Positions 9,720 through 19,562 of a DNA stretch of 64,000 bases are shown here, piece by piece (positions within the stretch are counted from its first letter, which is position 1; each line of letters opens with the position of its first letter). The notes beneath the pieces were generated by a model, which ran no database searches, was not told the DNA's origin, and saw nothing but the letters and a program-made list of their open reading frames with translations. The stretch spans positions 124,001 through 188,000 of the forward strand of contig NZ_BMIL01000004.1 of the NCBI RefSeq assembly GCF_014642175.1. Direction: 5' to 3'. The position numbers and the translations under genes were made by a program. The DNA is from Pedobacter quisquiliarum. GTDB lineage: Bacteria; Bacteroidota; Bacteroidia; Sphingobacteriales; Sphingobacteriaceae.

Positions 9720-11696
9720 ATGATCAAAACCTGCAGTAAACTTCTGCTTCTTGTTGGTTTTCTGAGCAGCGGTGTCACCGCCATGGCTCAGGAAAGTGCC
9801 AGTCCGCAGACTGGAAAGTATAATTCACATGATGCCTTCCGTCCGATGTTCTACACCTCAAACGGAAACGAGTACCGCTCCGCGAGTGGTTACCCCGGTC
9901 CAAAGTACTGGCAGAACCGCGCGGACTACAACATCACGGCCAGCCTGGATGAACAGACACATACCATCTCCGGCACGGTAACCATTACCTATAAGAACAA
10001 CAGCCCCGATCAGTTGCCGTTCCTGTGGTTGCAACTAGATCAGAACTTGTTTTCAAAAGCATCCCGTGGGAATGCTTTGATCCCTAAAGGCAGCCGCTAT
10101 GGCGCCCGTGGCGAACAGATCGACGGTGGTTATAAGGTCACTAACCTGAGTGTTTCGCAGAAAGCAAAAGCAGTAAAGTTTAACTCTCTTATTGAGGACA
10201 CCAGAATGCAGATTCAGCTGGATCAGCCAATGGCTGCAAACGGTGATCTGATTACCATCAAGATGGATTATTCCTTCCCGATTCCGGTGAATGGCTCTGA
10301 CCGCCTGGGTCACCTTACCACCAAAAATGGTGAAATTTACAGCATCGCACAGTGGTTCCCAAGAATGAGTGTATATGATGACGTAAACGGATGGAACACC
10401 TTACCTTATTGGGGTGCAAGTGAGTTTTACCTGGAATTTGGTGACATTACTTACGCCATTACCGCAGCTGCAAATCAAGTGGTTTTGGGATCAGGGGAAC
10501 TGTTGAACCCACAGGAGGTCTTTACTGCCGAAGAACTTAAACGCTGGAATGCTGCGAAAAACAGCGATAAGACTGTGATCATCCGCTCAGAAGCGGATGT
10601 GCTCAATCCAGCTTCAAGGCCATCTAAACAGAAGTTGACCTGGAAATACAGGATCAACAATACCAGGGATGCAGCCTGGGCTTCTTCCAAAGCGTTCGTC
10701 GTATCTGGTGCAAAGATCAATCTGCCAAGCGGCAAGAAATCTTTCGCAGTGGAAGCACATCCTGTAGAAAGCAATACGCCGGAAGGTTATGCACGCGGTG
10801 CAGAATATGTGAAAGGTAGTATCGAGCATTATTCCAAACAATGGTTCGAGTACCCATATCCGATGGCGATAAACATCGCTTCAAACATTAGTGGTATGGA
10901 ATACCCAGGCATTGTGTTCTGCGGCTGGGAAGCTAAAGGAGAAGAAGCATGGGGCGTAATTGATCACGAATTTGGACATACCTGGTTCCCGATGATCGTT
11001 GGTAGCAATGAGCGTAAGTATGGCTGGATGGATGAAGGTTTCAACACCTTTATCAACAACATCTCTAAAGCTAACTTCAACAATGGTGAGTTTAACAAAG
11101 GTCGCATGGACTATCAGAGCATCGCCAAATACCTGGCCCGCCCATCCAACGAAATTGTAATGTTAACACCAGACGCCATGCGCGAGGCGAATATTGGTAT
11201 CAACCTGTACTACAAGCCGGCAATCGGTTTGGAAATCCTGCGCAAGCAGATCCTCGGTGAAGAGCGTTTCGACTATGCTTTCCGCAATTACATTAAGCAT
11301 TGGGCTTACAAACACCCTACACCAACAGACTTCTTCCGTTCTATGGAAAATGCCGCTGGTGAAGACCTATCGTGGTTCTGGAGAGGTTGGTTTATGGAAG
11401 ATTGGTCCATGGATCAGGGCATCGGTAGCGTGAAGGAAGCTAAGAATAAAGCTGGACAACGTGAAGGCTATGATATCGTTGTGAATAACCTTGGCCGCTT
11501 GCCAATGCCGATTATCCTTGGTGTAGAAACCAGCAGTGGTAAGAAGGAGTTGGTTCGCGTTCCGGTAGATGTATGGATGCGCAACAGCAGCTGGACAGTA
11601 AGGTTCCCGACTACTGAAGAAGTGGTGTCAGTAACCATCGACCCTGATCATGAGCTGCCAGAAGCTAACCCAGATAACAATACCTGGAAAAAGTAA
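9720..11696 (+). CDS. exported M1-family zinc metallopeptidase
   Basis: Aminopeptidase-type M1 metalloenzyme of 658 residues with signal peptide (cleavage near AMA-QES, about residue 23). The N-terminal beta domain at about 65-270 is followed by a catalytic domain with the zinc site HEFGH at 416-420 and the third ligand E439 in MDEGFN, exactly the HEXXH-X18-E spacing. ISGMEYPG stands where the GxMEN substrate loop is usual. It probably trims peptides in the periplasm or at the surface. It ends just before a strong bidirectional terminator and appears to be the last gene of a short operon. Confidence 0.9.
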   Translation: MIKTCSKLLLLVGFLSSGVTAMAQESASPQTGKYNSHDAFRPMFYTSNGNEYRSASGYPGPKYWQNRADYNITASLDEQTHTISGTVTITYKNNSPDQLPFLWLQLDQNLFSKASRGNALIPKGSRYGARGEQIDGGYKVTNLSVSQKAKAVKFNSLIEDTRMQIQLDQPMAANGDLITIKMDYSFPIPVNGSDRLGHLTTKNGEIYSIAQWFPRMSVYDDVNGWNTLPYWGASEFYLEFGDITYAITAAANQVVLGSGELLNPQEVFTAEELKRWNAAKNSDKTVIIRSEADVLNPASRPSKQKLTWKYRINNTRDAAWASSKAFVVSGAKINLPSGKKSFAVEAHPVESNTPEGYARGAEYVKGSIEHYSKQWFEYPYPMAINIASNISGMEYPGIVFCGWEAKGEEAWGVIDHEFGHTWFPMIVGSNERKYGWMDEGFNTFINNISKANFNNGEFNKGRMDYQSIAKYLARPSNEIVMLTPDAMREANIGINLYYKPAIGLEILRKQILGEERFDYAFRNYIKHWAYKHPTPTDFFRSMENAAGEDLSWFWRGWFMEDWSMDQGIGSVKEAKNKAGQREGYDIVVNNLGRLPMPIILGVETSSGKKELVRVPVDVWMRNSSWTVRFPTTEEVVSVTIDPDHELPEANPDNNTWKK

Positions 11697-11711
11697 TCTC
11701 AATAAAAATAA

Positions 11712-11751
11712 AAAGGGCTGCTATATCGTTTATAGCAGCCCTTTCTTTTTT
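11712..11751. terminator. bidirectional intrinsic terminator
   Basis: A perfect 14-base-pair stem (11712-11725 with 11731-11744) with a 5-base loop, flanked by A-rich sequence on the left and CTTTTTT on the right. It lies between the converging M1 peptidase gene and the exonuclease/phosphatase-family gene and can serve both. Confidence 0.9.
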
Positions 11752-11761
11752 AAGGAAGTAT

Positions 11762-12604
11762 CTATTTCATGGTTACTTCTGCCAGAATAGGGAAGTGGTC
11801 AGAAACGAATTTTCCGCGGTAGGTGTCTGTTAGAATACCCCAACGTTTAGCGGTAAACTGTTTGGTTACGAAGATGTGGTCTATCACGCCAAGATCATCC
11901 AATTGCTTACCCCAGCCGTTGAAAGAAGCATTGTTCACGTAAGGCTTTTCTACCTGGTTGTAGGTGTCTGTTAAAAAGCCTGAGTTCTTAAGGGTCAGAT
12001 ACCACTCACTCTCGTGATCGCCATTTAAGTCGCCGGTGAATACCGCAGGTGCATTACCTGCAATTTCCTTGATCTTTTTAATCATCAGTTTGCTGCTTTC
12101 CACGCGGGCAATTTTACCCTGGTGATCAAAGTGCGCATTAAAGAAAAAGAACTTCTTGCCAGACTTGATGTCTTGCAACTGTACCCAGCTTGCGATACGA
12201 TTACAGCAGGTTGCATCCCAGCCAAGCCCTGGTTTATCGGGCGTTTCCGACAACCAGAAATCACCTTTACTCAACAGCTTGAACTTATCTTTCTTGTAGA
12301 AAATGGAGGAGTGTTCACCACCAGATTGGCCGTCATCACGACCGGCGCCATGGTTAGCATATTCCGGGAGGTAGTTGCTCAGGTCGTCGATCTGGTTTTT
12401 CTTGGCCTCTTGCGTGCCGAATACATCAAACTGATGGAAACGCATAACGTTGGCGGCGTACTCCCGGCGTTGTTCCCAAAGGTTGCCAACGTCACCACGG
12501 TTGTCGTTCCTGACGTTGAAGGTTCCGAAAATATAGGTTTGTGCATAAGCACCGCAGCTGATGCAAAGGAGCAAAGCTGCGGTTAATAGGTTTTTGATTT
12601 TCAT
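11762..12604 (-). CDS. exported endonuclease/exonuclease/phosphatase family protein
   Basis: Secreted hydrolase of 280 residues; signal peptide 1-21 ends CGAYA-Q. The motifs of the DNase I-like phosphoesterase fold appear in order: FGTFNVRNDN, VFGTQEAKKNQ (metal-binding Glu), FFFNAHFDHQG, FTGDLNGD, DHIFVTK and VSDHFPILAEV (catalytic Asp-His pair). Such enzymes cut nucleic acid, inositol phosphate or other phosphodiesters; the substrate cannot be read from the motifs. It lies 28 bases after the SusD gene and is probably the third gene of the SusC-SusD operon, which suggests it processes that transporter's substrate. Confidence 0.88.
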   Translation of the reverse strand: MKIKNLLTAALLLCISCGAYAQTYIFGTFNVRNDNRGDVGNLWEQRREYAANVMRFHQFDVFGTQEAKKNQIDDLSNYLPEYANHGAGRDDGQSGGEHSSIFYKKDKFKLLSKGDFWLSETPDKPGLGWDATCCNRIASWVQLQDIKSGKKFFFFNAHFDHQGKIARVESSKLMIKKIKEIAGNAPAVFTGDLNGDHESEWYLTLKNSGFLTDTYNQVEKPYVNNASFNGWGKQLDDLGVIDHIFVTKQFTAKRWGILTDTYRGKFVSDHFPILAEVTMK

Positions 12605-12632
12605 TGTACGTTATTCAAGTTTATAATAGATA

Positions 12633-14405
12633 CTACCATCCTGGGTTCTGACCCAATGCCGGATTAAACAGGCGGTCTGTTTCAGGAATAGGGTAAAGAT
12701 AATTTTTATCTGTAAATACCCGATTTGTAGTTGTTAACCAGGTCAACTCTCCAGAGGTGTTGTTTGACAACCTTTGTGGATTAGGTCCGCCGCTTACCGT
12801 AGGGGCAACATTGATGTAGTTGACGCCCGGCACGCGGGTTGCCGGCATCACCTGATAGAATGCGACATCCAGAATGCCGTCCTCATTTAAGTCCAATGGT
12901 ACATCCAGTGCAGGCACGTAGAAGCCGTTCCATACTTTAGTCATCAAAGCGCCTTTTTTCCACCTAATGATATCACTAAAGCGCAGTCCTTCGAACGATA
13001 ACTCAATGCCGCGTTCCCGTCTGACTTCCAGCAGTGCCGGATCGGAGATTTCCGGGAAGTAGTTGGCCTGTAAGTAAGGATCAGCAGCAGTAGGTTTCGT
13101 ACTGATTCCACCGGTGATACCTGCCCTCTGACGCAGTGCACCTATGGTTCTGGTCCAGTCCGCATCGCTGAAAGTGCCGAGCTCTGCTTTTGCTTCCGCA
13201 TAGTTCAACAGTACTTCCGCGTAGCGCATCAGTGGAATCGAGTTGATGTTTTGCGCACCGCCATCATACCTTACATCATCCAGTACAAACTTGATCGGCT
13301 GATAGCCGGTATAAGTGTAAGAGAAGATCGGTGGCGCAACTTCAGGCGCGCCGCCATTGATGCGCTTATAGTTGCCCATACGAATGGTTTGTTGCAAACG
13401 TTTATCGCGGTTCTTCACCTCATCTTTAAACTGCAGGGTCGCGTAGTCTGGTCTGCTGGTAAATGGCGTACCATCGATATTCAGATAGGTGTTTACAAAG
13501 GTGCGGACCAAGCTAACCCTGGAACCGTAGGTAGCACTTGTCCACCACCAGTTCGCGTCATTATATACAGCAAGGTTGGCGTCGGTCACTGCAGCAAGCA
13601 TCACCTCAGTAGCAACAGGTGCCGTGCTGATGAATAGATTTCGGTAGGCAAGGTCGGTGCCGCCTGCGGTATTCAAGGTGAAACCACCCGCAGTCATAAC
13701 CTGCTCGGCAGCACTTGCCGCTTCCTGCAGCCACTGATTTGCAGAACCTGTAAGTCCAGCCTCCGTGTGGTATTTCCTGAACGTACCCTCAAATAGTGCA
13801 ATTCTGGACTTTAAGCCATAAGCTACATACTTCGTGATTAGTGAACGGCTGTTGTCGTTTGTCCTGGTGATGTATTCACATGCATAGTTAATGTCTGCAA
13901 GTACAGAATCCATAACCAGCGCACGTTTATCGCGGCCGTTAAACAATGCCGGATCATCTACGGCGAAGGTCTTGTTAATCCAGGGCACATCACCAAAGCG
14001 CTTTACTTTTTCGAAGTAGAAATAGGCTCTGAAGAACCTGGCCAATGCCGTGTATTGCTGCCTTACAGCAGGTGCAACTTTTGGATCATTATTGTTCTCC
14101 AGAAAGTAGTTGATGTTGCGCAGGTCAGACCAGCTCCAGCCGGAACTCTGGCGTGGACCATAAGCACCATCGACCAGGAATTCTGGCGCCTGACTTCTTG
14201 CGGCGTAATCCGCCATAGCATCACCTTTATGTGCATCAGAAGGTGAGGGCAGGATGTTGTAAAATGAATTGGTGTATAGTTCAAGACCCTTTTCATTGCT
14301 GAAAACTGCTTCCCTGGTGGCCGTATCTTCTGGTGTCTGATCAAGTTTCTTACACCCGGCAAAGCCGATGACTACTGGTATAAGACATAATAAGAACTTC
14401 TTCAT
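12633..14405 (-). CDS. SusD/RagB-family nutrient-binding outer membrane lipoprotein
   Basis: Surface lipoprotein of 590 residues. The N-terminus MKKFLLCLIPVVIGFAGCKK carries a lipobox with Cys18. The body has SusD-like helical repeats, and the C-terminal third contains RYAEVLLNYAEAKAELG and LLEVRRERGIELSFEGLRFSDI, both typical of RagB/SusD proteins. SusD proteins cap the SusC barrel and bind oligomeric nutrients. The gene lies 40 bases after the SusC gene on the same strand and forms the usual pair with it. The ligand is unknown; the neighbouring enzymes are an esterase and a phosphoesterase-fold protein rather than glycosidases. Confidence 0.93.
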   Translation of the reverse strand: MKKFLLCLIPVVIGFAGCKKLDQTPEDTATREAVFSNEKGLELYTNSFYNILPSPSDAHKGDAMADYAARSQAPEFLVDGAYGPRQSSGWSWSDLRNINYFLENNNDPKVAPAVRQQYTALARFFRAYFYFEKVKRFGDVPWINKTFAVDDPALFNGRDKRALVMDSVLADINYACEYITRTNDNSRSLITKYVAYGLKSRIALFEGTFRKYHTEAGLTGSANQWLQEAASAAEQVMTAGGFTLNTAGGTDLAYRNLFISTAPVATEVMLAAVTDANLAVYNDANWWWTSATYGSRVSLVRTFVNTYLNIDGTPFTSRPDYATLQFKDEVKNRDKRLQQTIRMGNYKRINGGAPEVAPPIFSYTYTGYQPIKFVLDDVRYDGGAQNINSIPLMRYAEVLLNYAEAKAELGTFSDADWTRTIGALRQRAGITGGISTKPTAADPYLQANYFPEISDPALLEVRRERGIELSFEGLRFSDIIRWKKGALMTKVWNGFYVPALDVPLDLNEDGILDVAFYQVMPATRVPGVNYINVAPTVSGGPNPQRLSNNTSGELTWLTTTNRVFTDKNYLYPIPETDRLFNPALGQNPGW

Positions 14406-14445
14406 ATTTTAATTTTTTAAATGCTTGTTGTAAATGCTTTAAACC

Positions 14446-17400
14446 CTAGAAAGTGGCCGATAGACCTAAACTGAAGGTTTTGAGTATTGGATAATTATTT
14501 CCATTCCCACTGCCGCCATCTGTTAAAATAGCATCAGATCTGCCGATGTTCTCGATGTCCAGATCCTTAGTTACTTTGTAGAGTGGTGATGACGACCAGA
14601 GGTTTTCACCAGACAGGAATACGCGAACATTGCTTAAACCTGCTTTTTTAACAAAGGTCTGCGGCAAGGTATAGCCCAGCTGAAGGTTTTTCAAGCGGAT
14701 ATAAGACACATCCTGTAGGTACTTCGTTTGCGCCTGAGCCAGTGTTCCAGATCCGTTTTGAGCAATGTAGCCTCTGTAACGTGGGAAGTATGCATTCGGA
14801 TTTTCAGGTGTCCAGATGTTGCCAAGCTGTGAGGTTGGAATTTTGTTGTACGGACGGTTGTATTGTCCCCAGAAGGTTCCGTTCTCAGTACCCGGGTACC
14901 AGTCCATAGAGCCAACGCCCTGGAAGAAGGTGCTAAAGAAGAAACCTTTCCAGTCTGCACCCAACGCAATCCCGTAGGTGTAGCGTGGCGTAGAGTTACC
15001 GATAATCTTGCGGTCTCCAGGATTGCCAACGGTATTATCACCATTGTTAATCACCCCATCGCCGTTGATGTCGCGGAATTTGACATCCCCGGGCAGGCTT
15101 TTACTGGTGTTTGAAGATTTGTAAAGAATTTGACTAGGGGAGTTGGCGACATCCGCTTCCGAAAGGAAGAAGCCATCGGTCTCAAAGCCCCAGATCTCAC
15201 CTACGGTCTGGCCAGCATAGTAGTCAGATAGCCTTTGGTCCGGGTTGTTGTACTTCAGGATCTTCGCCTTGTAATCGGCCAATGTTAAGCGCACCGAATA
15301 ACTCAATGGCGAGCCACCAACATCAAGGCGGTCATTCCAGGTTACATTTGCTTCCCAACCCGTGGTCCGCAAGTCGGCATAGTTCCCTTTTGGTACACCG
15401 ATACCAAAAACAGCCGGCAGCGTCATTCCCACGGTAAACATATCCGTAGTCTTACGCGTATAAGCGTCTCCGCTGAAGTTCAGGCGATTGTTCAGGAAGG
15501 CGATGTCCAGACCGATGTTTTGGGTAGTAGAAGTTTCCCAGGTCAAGCCATCAGGAATAACGCCTGGCTGACTGGTTTGCTGCGGTCGTACACCGTTCAA
15601 TACACGGCCTGACTGGCTAATGCCAAACTTCTCCTGGAAAGCATAAGATGCGATGTTACCATTACCCAATGAACCGTAGGAAGCACGGATTTTTAAGTCG
15701 GTAATCACATTAGGATTAATCTTCCAGAATGGTTCCTTGCTCACCCGCCAGCCTGCAGAGAAGGACGGGAAGAACGCATAACGCTGGTTATCCGGAAACT
15801 TCGATGATCCGTCATAACGGCCATTCAATTCAACCAGATAGCGATCTTTGAAAGCATAGTTTAAGCGGTAAAATCCACCAAGTATGGCCCATTGCTCATA
15901 TCCGCCTGAGGTTTGAATAGATTGTCCTAGTGCCAGGTTGATGTCGTTCGCATCTTCGAAGATTAAGCCGTTACGCAAAGCCTCGAGACGTTTATAGGTC
16001 GACTGCTCGTAATTGTAACCTGCAAGCACCTTGATGTAGTGATGCTCACTAATCTTTGGCTCGTACTCCGCGTAGATGTTTGTCACCATATACTGCGTAT
16101 TGCGGTCAAGTTTCTGCAGGTCATTATAGTTCAAGCCCACATACTCAATAACCCCGGGTTTACGGCTGTATGGCACTGGCACACGCTTGCGACTTTGATC
16201 ATTATCGGTGTTCTGGAAAGTGAAATCTCCCTTAATTCTGAACTTATCCTCAAAGAAGCTGGTGCTGAAGCCAGTAGTATTGCGAAACACTTTGTTGTCC
16301 ATATCAATCCCGTTTTTACCATACCAAAGATCTCCAACAGTATACGCGGAAGAAAAGGTAAGCGTGCCATCGGGGTTGAACATTGGCGCTACAGTATGAC
16401 CCTCATCGGCAATGTTACGCCAGATACCACCACCTTCACCAACATTCACCGGTGTGTGATATTTGGAAGCCGAATAGTCCGCATTGTTGTAAACCTTTAA
16501 CCATGGATAGAGCTGTATAGATCCCTTTGCACGAAGGTTCAGCATCTCATAATCGTCAGAATTGTAGCGAAACAATCCATCCTGTTTGTAAGATCTTCCA
16601 GAGATGTAGAAGTCGGTCTTGCCACTTCCACCAGATAAGGAGATGTTTTGCTCCGTAGCACTGGTATTGTCTTTATACAGCTCATCGTACCAGTCTGTAT
16701 TCTCATAGTAAACGTACTCACCCGCAGCATTAACCTCTGTTTTAGGCAGGTTCGGATTTTCAGAACGCCGTTTTAGCTCTTCCAGGTAAGCTGGAGAAAA
16801 CTTAACGGTTTTGTTGATGTTCTGCGGGGTTTGGGAGTAATCATTCCAGGCCGACCAGCCTTCATTGAACATACTGGCGAATGTGTAGCCGTCACTTACA
16901 TAGTCGGGCACGGTTGTCGGTGTTTTGATGGATTGTGTGATGCTGTAGCTTATCGACGTACGCTCTTTAGCCGGATTTTTAGTGGTAATCAGCACCACGC
17001 CAAATGCAGCTCTTGCACCATATATCGCGGCAGATGCAGCATCTTTCAGCACCGTTACACTCGCAATGTCATTTGGATTGATCCTTCCGGGATCTCCTTC
17101 AATACCGTCAATCAATACCAGTGCGCTTCCGCCTTGTCCAATCGAGGTTGTTCCACGAACGTTGAAAGCTGGAGACTGCGTTGGCCTGCCGTCGGCGATG
17201 CTCAGGTTCAGGTTGGGTATCACCCCTTGAAGCCCTTGCGCCAGATTGGCGACAGAACGGTTTTCAAGCACCTTGGAGGTAACCTGAGTCACTGCACCAG
17301 TTAGGTTTTCCCGTTTCTGCGTGCCGTAACCCACTACAAGCACCTCGTTCAGTGTGCCTGTTTCGGCCGTTAAGGTGATGTTTAGCGGGGTGGTCTGTCC

Positions 17401-17718
17401 CGCGCGAACGGCAACCTTGGTTTGTGTGGAGGAGGTATAGGAAATGAAGCTGGCGGTAAGGGTATAACTGCCTGGCGCGACATCAAAGGTGTATACACCA
17501 TCTGCGTTGCTTTGAACAACGATGTTGAGCTCCGCAATTCGGATGCTTGCACCCGGCAGGGGCGCACCCTTTTCGTCGACGATTTTACCGCTGATCCTTC
17601 CGCGGTCCTGATTGAGGAAGTTGCCGGCATTCAAGCTGGCATTTGCTCCAATGGTCAGGAGCAAAAATGCCATCAGTAAAGCGACTTCCTTTTTTAAAGT
17701 AAGTACAGTTTTAAGCAT
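14446..17718 (-). CDS. SusC/RagA-family TonB-linked outer membrane transporter
   Basis: TonB-dependent importer of 1090 residues, a normal length for SusC. A signal peptide (about 1-27) is followed by a carboxypeptidase-regulatory domain (GRISGKIVDEKGAPLPGASI, about 40-118) and the conserved segment EVLVVGYGTQKRENLTGAV. The plug follows (FNVRGTTSIGQGG, VLKDAASAAIYGARAAFGVV), then a 22-strand-type barrel ending in phenylalanine (GLSATF). It works with the SusD lipoprotein 40 bases downstream. The 507-base leader upstream is long and carries no sigma/anti-sigma gene. A possible -7 box (CAACTTTG, one mismatch) lies on the minus strand near 17758-17765. Confidence 0.94.
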   Translation of the reverse strand: MLKTVLTLKKEVALLMAFLLLTIGANASLNAGNFLNQDRGRISGKIVDEKGAPLPGASIRIAELNIVVQSNADGVYTFDVAPGSYTLTASFISYTSSTQTKVAVRAGQTTPLNITLTAETGTLNEVLVVGYGTQKRENLTGAVTQVTSKVLENRSVANLAQGLQGVIPNLNLSIADGRPTQSPAFNVRGTTSIGQGGSALVLIDGIEGDPGRINPNDIASVTVLKDAASAAIYGARAAFGVVLITTKNPAKERTSISYSITQSIKTPTTVPDYVSDGYTFASMFNEGWSAWNDYSQTPQNINKTVKFSPAYLEELKRRSENPNLPKTEVNAAGEYVYYENTDWYDELYKDNTSATEQNISLSGGSGKTDFYISGRSYKQDGLFRYNSDDYEMLNLRAKGSIQLYPWLKVYNNADYSASKYHTPVNVGEGGGIWRNIADEGHTVAPMFNPDGTLTFSSAYTVGDLWYGKNGIDMDNKVFRNTTGFSTSFFEDKFRIKGDFTFQNTDNDQSRKRVPVPYSRKPGVIEYVGLNYNDLQKLDRNTQYMVTNIYAEYEPKISEHHYIKVLAGYNYEQSTYKRLEALRNGLIFEDANDINLALGQSIQTSGGYEQWAILGGFYRLNYAFKDRYLVELNGRYDGSSKFPDNQRYAFFPSFSAGWRVSKEPFWKINPNVITDLKIRASYGSLGNGNIASYAFQEKFGISQSGRVLNGVRPQQTSQPGVIPDGLTWETSTTQNIGLDIAFLNNRLNFSGDAYTRKTTDMFTVGMTLPAVFGIGVPKGNYADLRTTGWEANVTWNDRLDVGGSPLSYSVRLTLADYKAKILKYNNPDQRLSDYYAGQTVGEIWGFETDGFFLSEADVANSPSQILYKSSNTSKSLPGDVKFRDINGDGVINNGDNTVGNPGDRKIIGNSTPRYTYGIALGADWKGFFFSTFFQGVGSMDWYPGTENGTFWGQYNRPYNKIPTSQLGNIWTPENPNAYFPRYRGYIAQNGSGTLAQAQTKYLQDVSYIRLKNLQLGYTLPQTFVKKAGLSNVRVFLSGENLWSSSPLYKVTKDLDIENIGRSDAILTDGGSGNGNNYPILKTFSLGLSATF

Positions 17719-18225
17719 AATTGGTTAAGGTTTATTGTGTACATGTGAATTGGTGGCAAAGTTGTAAACGTGATGTTAGCCGAGTGTTAACTGCCGATTA
17801 ATTAAACATAGAATGCCCATGTAACGGGAAAAACATACCCGAAACAGCATACGCAATTGTCTCTTCGCAGTTATAAATTGCTATAAATAAGTCGATATGG
17901 TTTACAACATATCTTAGAAAAACCTGGAAAATCTGGTGGTTTTTGGCAATGGATCAAGCTTGCAATGCGACATGCAAGGCTTGCAGCTAGAGATGTAATC
18001 ATACAGTATTTGGTTTGGTCTTGTCCAAGTTAGGGAATACAGAAAGCTTGTACATTCCTTACATGTAAATAAAGTGTTACATCCTGTAGTTTGTTAACAT
18101 TTAGTTAACGTTTCAGAGGGCCCGCTTGAGGCCATCCCACTGGCTGGTACTTTAACACTATACGCTGAAATGGTACTTTAATGCTGTGTGCTGAAATCTA
18201 CAGGAACCCCATACCGCACATTGCA
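17719..18225. other. non-coding gap upstream of the SusC gene
   Basis: I see no gene in this 507-base A+T-rich stretch. It separates the esterase stop from the SusC start, both on the minus strand, so it should hold the SusC promoter and leader. Small elements visible are two GTTAAC palindromes five bases apart near 18090-18110, a TTACATGTAA palindrome near 18059-18068, and an imperfect tandem repeat at 18146-18197. No riboswitch or tRNA was recognised. Confidence 0.6.
18146..18197. repeat. 26-base imperfect tandem repeat
   Basis: Two adjacent 26-base units (18146-18171 and 18172-18197) both start GGTACTTTAA and end GCTGAAAT. They differ at five positions in between, all of them transitions. 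The repeat lies 29 bases from the esterase stop codon, in the gap between the esterase and the SusC gene. Its function is unknown; it could affect the esterase transcript or be the trace of a local duplication. Confidence 0.8.
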
Positions 18226-19371
18226 CTACTTCTTGAAAAGCAAGGGCGCGAACGTACTCAAATACCTTCGCCAGACATTGTAGCTATGTACGCCTTCCGT
18301 TTCTGTGTAGCTAAATCTGATCTTCTTTTCCTGCAGCCAGTCCCGGAATTTGCGTGTTGATTCCAGCAGATAGTCGTCCTTGCCGATCGCGATCCAGACA
18401 AGTTTAAAATCTTTGTTCACCGAGGCATTCAGCTTCGGGAAAGCCTTGCTATAATCTGGATTAAGCAGGATAACAGCAGGACTGAAGCCACCAACATAGC
18501 TGAAAAGCTCCGGATGATTTAAGCCCGCGTCCAGCGACTGCCCACCACCCATTGAAAGACCGGCAACGGCACGGTAGTCCTTCGAACGTCCCACGTTGTA
18601 AAGGGTATCAATCATGGGCATCACTTCTTTCAGCAGCGAAGCAATAAAAAGTTCCTCATTCTTTTTCAACGCTTCAGGGGTACGTCCATTCGCCACTGCA
18701 GGATCAAACATTTCAGGTGCACCATAACCAAGTGTATTCACAATAACCATCGGAACCGCTTTTCCCTCAGCAAGAAGGTTGTCCATGATAACATGTTCGC
18801 GACCGGCGGTGATCCAGGCACTGGTCTCATCTGTAATACCATGGAAGAGGTAAAGCACCGGATAAGGTTCTTTGCGCTTCGGATCATACCCTGGTGGGGT
18901 GTATACGCGGAAATCACGGTGGTCTCCAACAATCTTTGAGCTATAGAAATGCTGATTCAGCTGACCGTGCGGAACATCTCGCACTTGCCAGGTAAGCGCA
19001 TCTTCCCCTGGTACAAGAACGAGGCTTTGTCCCAGTGCCCGCATGAAAAGCGGCTTAATAAATGGATTGTTCGGATCGGGAAGCACATTCCCGTCTACAG
19101 AAAAAGTATATCGGTAAATGTCGGGAGAGAACACAGCGATATAACTCCAAACCCCGGCAGTGTCCATTGTCATGTTTCGAAGCTTCCCGTCATCCATAAT
19201 GAGCAGAACCTTCTTTGCATGGGGTGCCAGAAAGCGGAAAGTAACGGCACCGGCTGGTTTAACTTCCGGCGACTGGATATACTTTGCCGCAGCTTTAGGT
19301 AAAGTTTGCGACTTTGTTGCGGTGCTGCACAAACAAAAGCACAGCATGAGAATTAAGATTTGAAATTTCAT
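18226..19371 (-). CDS. exported esterase, esterase-D/feruloyl-esterase-like
   Basis: Secreted alpha/beta hydrolase of 381 residues. The signal peptide covers about 1-21. A beta-sandwich of the early-set/CBM48-like type at about 35-120 (VTFRFLAPHAKKVLL, YRYTFSVDG) is followed by an esterase-D-type catalytic domain with YPVLYLFHGITDETSAW, nucleophile S273 in GLSMGGG, an acid residue probably in IGKDD (330-333), and H362 in EGVHSYNVWR. This architecture is shared by carbohydrate esterases that remove feruloyl or acetyl groups. It lies on the same strand upstream of SusC-SusD, so it may prepare that system's substrate. A promoter-like CTAATTTG lies upstream on the minus strand. Confidence 0.88.
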   Translation of the reverse strand: MKFQILILMLCFCLCSTATKSQTLPKAAAKYIQSPEVKPAGAVTFRFLAPHAKKVLLIMDDGKLRNMTMDTAGVWSYIAVFSPDIYRYTFSVDGNVLPDPNNPFIKPLFMRALGQSLVLVPGEDALTWQVRDVPHGQLNQHFYSSKIVGDHRDFRVYTPPGYDPKRKEPYPVLYLFHGITDETSAWITAGREHVIMDNLLAEGKAVPMVIVNTLGYGAPEMFDPAVANGRTPEALKKNEELFIASLLKEVMPMIDTLYNVGRSKDYRAVAGLSMGGGQSLDAGLNHPELFSYVGGFSPAVILLNPDYSKAFPKLNASVNKDFKLVWIAIGKDDYLLESTRKFRDWLQEKKIRFSYTETEGVHSYNVWRRYLSTFAPLLFKK

Positions 19372-19562
19372 CAGCTTACATTGGTTATCGCCATAGCCCT
19401 CAAATTAGAAAGGAAGGCCGGTAGTCGTACTTAAATATTCGTAATACAATTTACGCGAAAGTAGACAGCTGCTGTTACCAGAATTGCGATTTAAAATTAA
19501 TTCTTAAGCGAGGGTGCTGGACTAGGCATAACAAGTACTGCAGTGTAAGCCGTTTTGCTCCG

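Noticed and set aside
17740..17790. clear promoter for the SusC gene
   Set aside because: The best -7 candidate has a mismatch at the first base and no -33 box at the right spacing; it is only mentioned, not called.
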